Positions 6,754 to 12,560 of a stretch of 12,560 nucleotides of DNA are shown here, piece by piece. The stretch is from Treponema sp. (GTDB lineage: Bacteria; Spirochaetota; Spirochaetia; Treponematales; Breznakiellaceae). Every line of letters begins with the position of its first letter. Position 1 is the stretch's first letter. The DNA is taken from positions 1-12,560 of the forward strand of contig JAISOR010000027.1 of NCBI GenBank assembly GCA_031275535.1, in the 5' to 3' direction. The translations under genes and the position numbers were made by a program. A model generated the notes under the pieces. It was given only the letters and a program-made list of their open reading frames with translations, was not told the origin of the DNA and did no database searches.

Positions 6754-7695
6754 ATGAACAACAGGATGCAGGATATAATCCGCATAGGTATATTCTATGA
6801 CGGTTATTATTTTTATAAGGTGAGCAACTATTACAAATACGAACATCAAAGAAAAGCGCGGATAAGCATTTCCGGCCTGCATGATTTTATCCGCAGCGAA
6901 ATTGCGGCAATCATGAAAATAGAGGATCTGCGCCATTGTCAAATAATAGACGCCCATTATTTCAAAGGCCGTTCTTCTGTTAAGGAAATGGGAGAAAAAG
7001 TACAAAGCGAGCGGGTGTTTGAAGACATCCTTATGCGGGAGAATATCGTCAACCACTATCTTCCCCTGCGGATGGGAGAAAACAACACCTGGCAGGAAAA
7101 GGGCATCGATGTTTGGCTTGCCCTGGAAGCCTATGAACTGGCAATTTATAAGCGTTTTGACGTATTGGTCCTGGTAGCCGGTGACGGGGACTATGTGCCC
7201 CTGGTCAGAAAATTGAATACCCTGGGAACCCAGGTTATGCTGATATGCTGGGAATATAGCTATTATAATGAGAATGGGGCTATCACGGAAACACGGACCT
7301 CCCGCCAGTTACTGGAGGAAGTCCTCTATCCTATCGTCATGAGTGAACAGATAGACAAATACCCCACGGCGGAGAATATTAACGGCCTCTTTGTAAAGGA
7401 AAAGAAAGACATCTCCACCGAAAGCATTGGGAATATAATTGCCGGCAAAACGGAAAATAAATCTGACGAAAAAGAAATCATCTCTACCATATTCAGTATA
7501 AAAGACGGTTTTGGATTTATTAAGGACGAAGAGAACAATAACGTGTTCTTTTATTATAATACCGTGACCAATAAGGATTTTGACGAATTGGAAGTGGGGA
7601 TGAAGGTAGCGTATCTTAGGGAGGAAGATTCCGAGCGGACCAAGCGGGATGAAGCTCCCCGCTACCGGGCCTATAAGGTGTCGGTCATAGACTAA
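6754..7695 (+). CDS. NYN/LabA-type nuclease domain fused to a cold-shock-like domain
   Basis: The 313-residue protein has two parts. Residues 10-195 look like an NYN (LabA/DUF88, PIN-like) domain: FYDGYYFY with D16, EKGIDVWLALEAYELA with D119, and LVAGDGDYVPLVRKL with D144 and D146, the acidic residues expected to hold a metal ion in this RNase fold. Residues 243-313 resemble a cold-shock/OB domain: IKDGFGFIKDE (RNP1-like, 249-259), NVFFYY (RNP2-like, 263-268) and ELEVGMKVAYL (278-288). A charged linker joins them. The inferred role is RNA binding and cleavage, with the substrate unknown. AAGGA (6740-6744) lies 9 nt before the ATG. The gene is visibly richer in A+T than its neighbours, which could reflect transfer. 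It sits alone on its strand and its stop codon overlaps that of the convergent gene at 7692. Domains are intact. Confidence 0.87.
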   Translation: MNNRMQDIIRIGIFYDGYYFYKVSNYYKYEHQRKARISISGLHDFIRSEIAAIMKIEDLRHCQIIDAHYFKGRSSVKEMGEKVQSERVFEDILMRENIVNHYLPLRMGENNTWQEKGIDVWLALEAYELAIYKRFDVLVLVAGDGDYVPLVRKLNTLGTQVMLICWEYSYYNENGAITETRTSRQLLEEVLYPIVMSEQIDKYPTAENINGLFVKEKKDISTESIGNIIAGKTENKSDEKEIISTIFSIKDGFGFIKDEENNNVFFYYNTVTNKDFDELEVGMKVAYLREEDSERTKRDEAPRYRAYKVSVID

Positions 7696-8084
7696 GGCCG
7701 GTCCAGTACGCCCCGGGAGAGGAGCTCCCCCATAAGGGCGGTCAGGGTTTGGAGGTCCATATCCCCCGAAGCGTCTTCCAGGGTCTCCCGGATTTCCTCC
7801 CAGTCCTCTTCCTCAAGGGACATGGCCGCATCGTCATACTCTCCCAGAAAAAAAGCCGCCAGGGCCCCCAGTTTCCTCAGGTCCCCGGCAGGGCGGCCGG
7901 CAAGCCGTTCCAGGGTACGGTAACACAGATCCTCCGCGGCGGAAGCGCCGAGGACCGGGGCTATGAGGCGGGAAAAGGCCCGGCCCAGCCGTTCCCGCTC
8001 CTGGCCGCTCAGGCTGATGGGGCCGGATTGCAGGGACCTTTCCGAAAGGGCAAGTTTAGAAAAGAAATGCTCCGCCGGGCGCAT
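7692..8084 (-). CDS. Small acidic hypothetical protein, last gene of the fliG-peptidase unit
   Basis: The 130-residue product is not one I recognise. It looks mainly helical and soluble: an arginine- and leucine-rich middle (QERERLGRAFSRLIAPVLG, 28-46; DLCYRTLERLAG, 52-63) is followed by a strongly acidic stretch (SLEEEDWEEIRETLEDASGD, 88-107) and a C-terminal helix. There is no signal peptide, membrane segment or metal motif. Its ATG (8084-8082) lies 5 bp after the M16C peptidase stop codon, with only an AGGGA very close to the start, so translation is probably coupled to the peptidase gene. Its TAG (7694-7692) overlaps the TAA of the NYN gene. Operon position and the codon bias shared with the peptidase gene support it as a real gene. 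Confidence 0.75.
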   Translation of the reverse strand: MRPAEHFFSKLALSERSLQSGPISLSGQERERLGRAFSRLIAPVLGASAAEDLCYRTLERLAGRPAGDLRKLGALAAFFLGEYDDAAMSLEEEDWEEIRETLEDASGDMDLQTLTALMGELLSRGVLDRP

Positions 8085-8089
8085 GGTCC

Positions 8090-11000
8090 CTATATCCGCA
8101 GTTCCCGGGGTTCCACCCCAAACCGGGCGGCCGCCTTTTCCGCCACGGGCCCGCCGGCGATGATGACCGGGAAGGATGCGGCGGTATGGGCGGCCAGCCG
8201 CCCCGCGGCGGCGCTAAGTTCCTCCGCCGAAAGATCGACCAGGAATTGGAGTTTCCTTGCCCGGTGTTCATCCTCAATGCCGTAGAGGAACCGGAAAAAA
8301 TCGACCAGCCCCTTTTCGGCGCTGGTCCGGGGGCGGGTTTCCTTGGAGTAGCTGCCGATGATGGATTTTACGAGGCTTTCCTCATCGGGGCCCGCCTTTG
8401 CCGCCTCCCGCAGGACGGCGGGAAAGATCTCCAGGGACCGGAGGGGCTTGGGGTCCCGGTAGGTGGTAAAGTAAAAGACGTTCTCCATGTTGTCCGGGTA
8501 CGTATACACGCCATAGGCACCGCCCTTCATCCTGATATGCTCCCACAGTACCCCGGTGGAAAGATGATGGGCCAGAACCAGTTCTGCGGCCTGTTCCCGG
8601 GAGGCCAGGGGAGCGGCGGGCAGGGCCGCGGAAGCAAAGCCCACCTGGAGGGAAGCGGCGGTGTAGACCTCCGCTTTTTCCGGGGAGGGGACCGCCGGCG
8701 GAGAGAGGAAGGGCCCGCTGCCTTCGCAGGCGGTATTCCTGGGCCGGGGAGCGCCGAAGCGGCTGAAGCGCCCGGAAAAATCCCCGAGCGCCCCGGAGAG
8801 GGCCCCCTGGGAGCCGCTCAGGTTGGCGATGAGCCCTGCCCTGTTTGTCAGGGTATCCCGGATATCCCGTAGTTTACGGCATATTTCAGCCGTATCCCGG
8901 GCGGCAATTTTATGGATAAAATCAAACTGATCCAATCCGTTCCAACATTCGTCCACCGCCCTGGCCCGGGAGAAATACCGGCCGGACCGGCTTGCGGCAT
9001 AGTTGTTTCCCCAATGGGCCAGGCTGGAATCCACATCACTCTTCATTTCCATAACCAGATCCCGGATGCGCCGCTGGTCGGAAAAATCCGCTTCGGTGAT
9101 GAGCCTAAGGGCCAGGTCCATGGCGGGGCCGGTCTTTTCGTCCAGGGCTTTAAGCCGGTACACCAGCCAGTCCCGGCCCGAGAGATCGAGGATCCCCGCG
9201 GGGCTGGGGATGGTCCGGCCCGTGCCGGGGGCCGGGGAACCGGTTTGAAGCATGGCATGGAAACCCCCGGCGGTCCGGGCCATGAGGCTCGACACTTCCC
9301 CATAATCCATGCCGGGAAGCCCCAGGGAAACGATGGAGCGGGAAAAGAGGGGCAGCCAGGGATAGTCTTCGGGATCAAGAATGTCCAGGGGAAAGGCAAG
9401 ATCCGCGTAGGTGATGCCGTTGGTAAAAAGATCGTGGACCAATACGGGGATCCCCGCGGCATCCACCAGGGTCCGGGGAAGGGTTTCTACTTCCGGGGAA
9501 AGGTCCTTGCGGGAGAGATGGGGAATCCGGGCCAGGGCGCCGGGGCTGTCCGGCTTTTCCTGGATCCGGGCAAGTTCCGCGGCCTTTTCCTTGATGCTCC
9601 GCCGTTCCGCGCCGGAGAGGGTGCTTTCCCGTTTAGCCAGCCTGGCCGCCAACTCCGCTTCTTTCTTTTCAAGGTACGTTTCTTCGGGCTCCACCACAAC
9701 CAGGGCCCGGTGGGGGTTATCCAGCAGGTACTTTTTGATCAGGGATTCGAAGTAGGGATGCCCGGCGGCCTTCCCCTCCGCGAAACGGCGCTTGACTTCG
9801 GTAAAACCCGGCACAAAGAGGAGGGTCTCCCAGGGCTTGGCGCCGTGGAGCCAGCCCCGGAGGGAACGCCGCATCCAGGTTAGGGAAAAGGGCCCCCCGG
9901 AACGGCGGATTTCCCGGTTGGAAAACTCCATGGAAAGCAGCGCCGCCTCGATCTCCTCTTCGGGGATGCCTTCGGCAGCCAGGCGCCGCAATTCCCCAAG
10001 GATAAGGGCCTCCACCGCTTTCCCGGCGTCCTCCCCGTCTTTTCCTCGGACTCCGGCGGAGTCCCTGACTCCGGAGAGTCCGGCGGTGAATACCAGCTCC
10101 CGGATTTCGCTTTCCAGCCCCGTAGCCGGGGCCAGGTCCTCCCCAAGGCCGGATTCAATAAGGGCCCTGGTCAGGGGGGAGCCGTCGTGGCCCAAAAGAA
10201 TTTCCACCAGGGCCCACAGGGCCAGGGTTTCCGCCGTATCCGTCACATCCGAGCAGAGCCAGGAAAGGGATATGGTGGATTTTTTCTCCCCCCCGGAGGG
10301 GCAGGGGATGCGGATGGACTTGGGAGCGGTCCACCGCTCGGCCCTGGGGATGGGCGGAAGGGCCTTTCCCGGCGGCAGGGAAGACAGGAATTTTTCATCC
10401 AGGAAGGCAAGCTGTTTTTCCGTGGGGATATTACCCGCCAGGAAGATCCGGCAGTTTGCCGGAGAATAGCGGCTGCGGTGAAAGGCCCACAGATCTTCCC
10501 AGCTTAAATCGGGGATGTAGTCCGGGTCTCCCCCGGATTCCAGGGCATAGGGGGTATTGGGCAGGACCGCCCGGACAGCCCAGGACTCCGAGAAGGTGTC
10601 CGGCGACGAATAGGCCCCCTTCATTTCGTTATACACCACCCCGGTAAGGGAAAGCCGTTCCTTGCCGCCGGGATGGTCCTCCCCGGCGGAAGGGGCCTTT
10701 TCCCCCAGGCCGATCCCGTCTTTTTCTTCCGGGGCCGCAAAAAACAAGCGGCAGCCCTCCTGCATAAAGGTCCACTCCGTAATCAGGGGCCGGAATACCG
10801 CGTCCCCGTATACCGCCATAAGGTTAAAGTAGTCATGTTCATTAACCGAACTGGCGGGATACAGGGTCTTATCGGGAAAGGTAATGGCATTGAGGAAGGT
10901 TTTAAGGCTGCCCTGGGCGAGGACCATAAAGGCGTCCTTTAGGGGGTAGTTTTCCGAACCGCAGAGGACCGAATGTTCCAGCACATGGGCGGCCCCCGCG

Positions 11001-11194
11001 GAATTCTCCGGGGGGGTGGCAAAGGCAAAGGCGAAGAGATTTTCAGGATCATCATTAAGCACATGAAAAACCTCGGCCCCGCTTTTCAGATGCCGGGCCC
11101 AAAGCCCCAGGGCGTTTAGTTCCCGCATCTCTACGATGTCTATAATTTCAAAGCCGCTTTCCAGGATCTGTCCTTTTTGCAATGGGACGGTCAT
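8090..11194 (-). CDS. M16C family zinc metallopeptidase (PreP/Cym1-like)
   Basis: The 1034-residue length is usual for the PreP/falcilysin branch of the M16 peptidases, which fold into a closed chamber and degrade peptides. The inverted zinc motif HxxEH is H70-V-L-E73-H74, and the distal zinc ligand is E190 in YNEMKGAYSSP. The first half ends at about residue 480. A long helical, charged region at about 490-560 fits the start of the M16C-associated linker domain. The C-terminal half holds R888-MKGGA-Y894, matching the Arg and Tyr that bind substrate in PreP (spacing of six residues). No signal peptide, so cytoplasmic; the likely role is clearing short peptides, inferred from the family. The ATG overlaps the TGA of the fliG-like gene (ATGA, 11194-11191), and GAGGA (11208-11204) lies 9 nt upstream. 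All catalytic residues are intact. Confidence 0.95.
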   Translation of the reverse strand: MTVPLQKGQILESGFEIIDIVEMRELNALGLWARHLKSGAEVFHVLNDDPENLFAFAFATPPENSAGAAHVLEHSVLCGSENYPLKDAFMVLAQGSLKTFLNAITFPDKTLYPASSVNEHDYFNLMAVYGDAVFRPLITEWTFMQEGCRLFFAAPEEKDGIGLGEKAPSAGEDHPGGKERLSLTGVVYNEMKGAYSSPDTFSESWAVRAVLPNTPYALESGGDPDYIPDLSWEDLWAFHRSRYSPANCRIFLAGNIPTEKQLAFLDEKFLSSLPPGKALPPIPRAERWTAPKSIRIPCPSGGEKKSTISLSWLCSDVTDTAETLALWALVEILLGHDGSPLTRALIESGLGEDLAPATGLESEIRELVFTAGLSGVRDSAGVRGKDGEDAGKAVEALILGELRRLAAEGIPEEEIEAALLSMEFSNREIRRSGGPFSLTWMRRSLRGWLHGAKPWETLLFVPGFTEVKRRFAEGKAAGHPYFESLIKKYLLDNPHRALVVVEPEETYLEKKEAELAARLAKRESTLSGAERRSIKEKAAELARIQEKPDSPGALARIPHLSRKDLSPEVETLPRTLVDAAGIPVLVHDLFTNGITYADLAFPLDILDPEDYPWLPLFSRSIVSLGLPGMDYGEVSSLMARTAGGFHAMLQTGSPAPGTGRTIPSPAGILDLSGRDWLVYRLKALDEKTGPAMDLALRLITEADFSDQRRIRDLVMEMKSDVDSSLAHWGNNYAASRSGRYFSRARAVDECWNGLDQFDFIHKIAARDTAEICRKLRDIRDTLTNRAGLIANLSGSQGALSGALGDFSGRFSRFGAPRPRNTACEGSGPFLSPPAVPSPEKAEVYTAASLQVGFASAALPAAPLASREQAAELVLAHHLSTGVLWEHIRMKGGAYGVYTYPDNMENVFYFTTYRDPKPLRSLEIFPAVLREAAKAGPDEESLVKSIIGSYSKETRPRTSAEKGLVDFFRFLYGIEDEHRARKLQFLVDLSAEELSAAAGRLAAHTAASFPVIIAGGPVAEKAAARFGVEPRELRI

Positions 11195-12429
11195 ATAATT
11201 ACATCCTCGCTGTCTATTAATAAGATACGGCCCTCTTCCCTGTTCAGGCGGAACCAGGCCAGAAAATCCCCGGCCGCCGCATCGGCGTCCTTTTTAGGAA
11301 CCGGTCCCAGAACTTCCGCTTCTTCCCGGACCTGAGCCTGGCGGTGGGAAGAGAGGTTGGCGAATATTTTTTGATTAAACTCTTCGGAACGGCCCTTGAG
11401 GAGCAGGACGATTTCCTTGTCGGACATGGCCCGCAGTTTTTCCTGGAGGGGCCGGTCTTCGGCCTTGACCACATCCTCCAGGGTATAAAGCCGTTCCTTT
11501 AAGTCCCGGCCCAGATCGGGGTCATGATCCTCCAGTTCCTCCAGGATCCGATCCCCAAAGGAGATGTCCGAAGACTTGAGGATCGCCGCCAGGGCGTTCC
11601 TGCCGTCTATATCCCCGGTCCCGGTATGGCCCGCGGCGTCGCCGATATGCCGGGCCTTTTCCCTAAGCGCCGCGGCCGCCTGGTCCAGCACTTCCGGGGA
11701 AGTTTCACCCAAACGGGCGATACGTTTTATGATTTCGAGTTTCCGGGCCCCGCTGGTATTGCCCAGCGCCGCGGCGGATACCTGGGAGGGAAGCCTGGAC
11801 AGGACCAGGGCCGCCGCCGCGGGGGATTCATCCCGCAGGAGCAGGGCGATCTGTTCCCCGGAAAAATCCTCCAGAAATTTGAGGGGATTTTCCTTTGCCC
11901 CGGGAACGGCCTTTAACAGGAAGGACTCCCCCTTTTCGGGGCCAAAGGCGGCGTACAGAAGCCGGCGGGCCTCCTCCACCCCTCCGGAGGAGGAACCGGA
12001 ATATCCGTAGGGCGCGGAAAGAAGGGAACGGAATTCATCAAGGATGATCCGGGCCTCTTCGCTTGAGATGCCCCGGATGGAGGCAATTTCCCGGGAAACA
12101 GCCTCCACCTGCTCAATATCAAGCCTGGAAAGGATCCCCGCCGCTTCGTCCCCGCCGATAAGGATGAGAAATTTGGCAACCCGCCGGTATTTGGTATCCT
12201 CCCCGGCCTCCAAAGGCTGGGGCAAGGTCCTGGGCAAGGGTTTCGGCGGGGTCCCGGTCTTCAATAAGCCGGTGCCGGTCTTGAGTAAGCCCGGCACCGG
12301 GTCGTCCCCGGACCGGTCCTGGGGCTTTAGGATACGCTGATATGCCGCTATCCCCTGGGATGCGGCGGCCTTACCGGCGGCCCCGCCGGCGGCATTAGGT
12401 TTGTTTTTGGGGTCCTTGAATCTTCCCAT
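11191..12429 (-). CDS. fliG: Divergent FliG paralog (flagellar motor switch, FliG1-like)
   Basis: From the ATG at 12429 the protein has 412 residues. A proline- and lysine-rich N-terminal tail (1-75) precedes a FliG N domain (80-140: KFLILIGGDEAAGILSRL), a middle domain (about 154-255) and a C domain (about 275-412: EDVVKAEDRP, DKEIVLLLKGRSEEFNQKIF, GPVPKKDAD). FliG forms the rotor ring that meets the stator. Typical FliG has about 330-350 residues, so this is longer. Key sites have drifted: the middle-domain EHPQ is ESPA (201-204), and residues matching E. coli R281 and R297 are H362 and P378, while K264 (K345) and the acidic pair (E369-E370) are kept. Spirochaetes are known to carry two FliG proteins, one less canonical. 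An in-frame TTG at 12522 is possible, but it lies upstream of the best promoter and adds unconserved-looking residues. Confidence 0.85.
   Translation of the reverse strand: MGRFKDPKNKPNAAGGAAGKAAASQGIAAYQRILKPQDRSGDDPVPGLLKTGTGLLKTGTPPKPLPRTLPQPLEAGEDTKYRRVAKFLILIGGDEAAGILSRLDIEQVEAVSREIASIRGISSEEARIILDEFRSLLSAPYGYSGSSSGGVEEARRLLYAAFGPEKGESFLLKAVPGAKENPLKFLEDFSGEQIALLLRDESPAAAALVLSRLPSQVSAAALGNTSGARKLEIIKRIARLGETSPEVLDQAAAALREKARHIGDAAGHTGTGDIDGRNALAAILKSSDISFGDRILEELEDHDPDLGRDLKERLYTLEDVVKAEDRPLQEKLRAMSDKEIVLLLKGRSEEFNQKIFANLSSHRQAQVREEAEVLGPVPKKDADAAAGDFLAWFRLNREEGRILLIDSEDVII
12251..12292 (-). repeat. Two-copy 21-bp in-frame repeat in the fliG N-terminal tail
   Basis: Units 12251-12271 and 12272-12292 are near-identical and encode GLLKTGT twice in the low-complexity tail that precedes the FliG N domain. 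It lengthens the tail without touching a folded domain. Confidence 0.75.
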
Positions 12430-12436
12430 GTTCTTT

Positions 12437-12466
12437 ATAGTACGATATTTGGGAGGGTTTGTACAA
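12437..12466 (-). promoter_or_regulatory. Possible promoter of the fliG-M16C unit
   Basis: On the minus strand TTGTAC (12466-12461) and TACTAT (12442-12437) are separated by 18 nt, each matching 4/6 of the consensus; TATAAA just beyond is an alternative -10. Transcription would start at about 12430, next to the ATG at 12429, which would make the message leaderless. No clear Shine-Dalgarno sequence is present. Confidence 0.4.
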
Positions 12467-12509
12467 TTAAGCAGAACCTGAAATAAGCGGGAAGTAAAAA
12501 AGCATAGGT

Positions 12510-12546
12510 GAGCTGGTTCCAAAATCGGTTATTTTGTCACCAGCTC
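12510..12546 (-). terminator. Hairpin upstream of fliG, possible terminator of the preceding minus-strand gene
   Basis: GAGCTGGT (12510-12517) pairs with ACCAGCTC (12539-12546). Inside, CAAAAT (12520-12525) pairs with ATTTTG (12531-12536) around a 5-nt loop, with a 2x2 internal mismatch between the stems. On the minus strand a run of six T follows, but 8 nt beyond the stem, so intrinsic termination is only possible. It contains the same GTTCCAAAA core as the hairpin at 6650. Confidence 0.4.
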
Positions 12547-12560
12547 TTGCGGTTTCTCAG

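Noticed and set aside
8912..9883. 323-codon plus-strand open frame (and another at 8186-8872) opposite the M16C peptidase
   Set aside because: Gly/Pro-rich translation without motifs, exactly opposite an intact 1034-residue peptidase; produced by high G+C at codon positions.
12430..12522. N-terminal extension of the fliG-like gene from a TTG at 12522
   Set aside because: Rare start codon, it would begin upstream of the best promoter, and the added 31 residues look like untranslated sequence; the ATG at 12429 is preferred.

Overview
The window looks like chromosomal DNA of a spirochaete, most likely a Treponema-like organism of moderately high G+C. Three things point there: an elongation factor G of the mitochondrial-like (spirochaete/planctomycete) subtype, a divergent second-type FliG, and a PD-(D/E)XK 'transposase'-family protein with MEAGR-type tandem repeats, a kind I recall as common in termite-gut treponemes. 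The assignment is inference; no rRNA or tRNA gene is present to anchor it.

Left part (1-3188): a CBM9-like sugar-binding-fold protein runs off the left edge on the minus strand. It is divergent from an aldo/keto reductase fused to a two-cluster ferredoxin-like tail. The two start regions lie 78 bp apart with back-to-back promoter-like sequences. Next comes a well-translated Rpn/PDDEXK_2-type gene whose 3' part contains an in-frame 24-bp tandem repeat.

Middle (3189-6620): a 586-bp gene-free stretch is packed with inverted repeats, the largest an imperfect palindrome of about 232 bp. A good sigma-70-type promoter follows at its right edge and drives fusA. Downstream of fusA, 53 bp away, is a small KaiC/RecA-like P-loop ATPase of unknown role, probably co-transcribed.

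Right part (6621-12560): an A+T-richer gene encodes an NYN-type nuclease domain fused to a cold-shock-like RNA-binding domain. It converges with a three-gene minus-strand unit, and the two stop codons overlap. Read in its own direction, that unit is a divergent FliG paralog, then a full-length M16C (PreP-like) metallopeptidase whose ATG overlaps the fliG stop codon, then a small acidic hypothetical protein starting 5 bp after the peptidase stop. The tight packing implies translational coupling of a motility-related protein, a peptidase and an unknown.

No insertion sequence with terminal repeats, CRISPR array, tRNA or rRNA was found. The points most worth a second look are the long palindrome before fusA, the fliG-M16C-unknown operon with its degenerate FliG motor residues, the NYN-cold-shock fusion, and three genes that lack a Shine-Dalgarno sequence and have promoter-like -10 boxes only 7-8 nt from the ATG.
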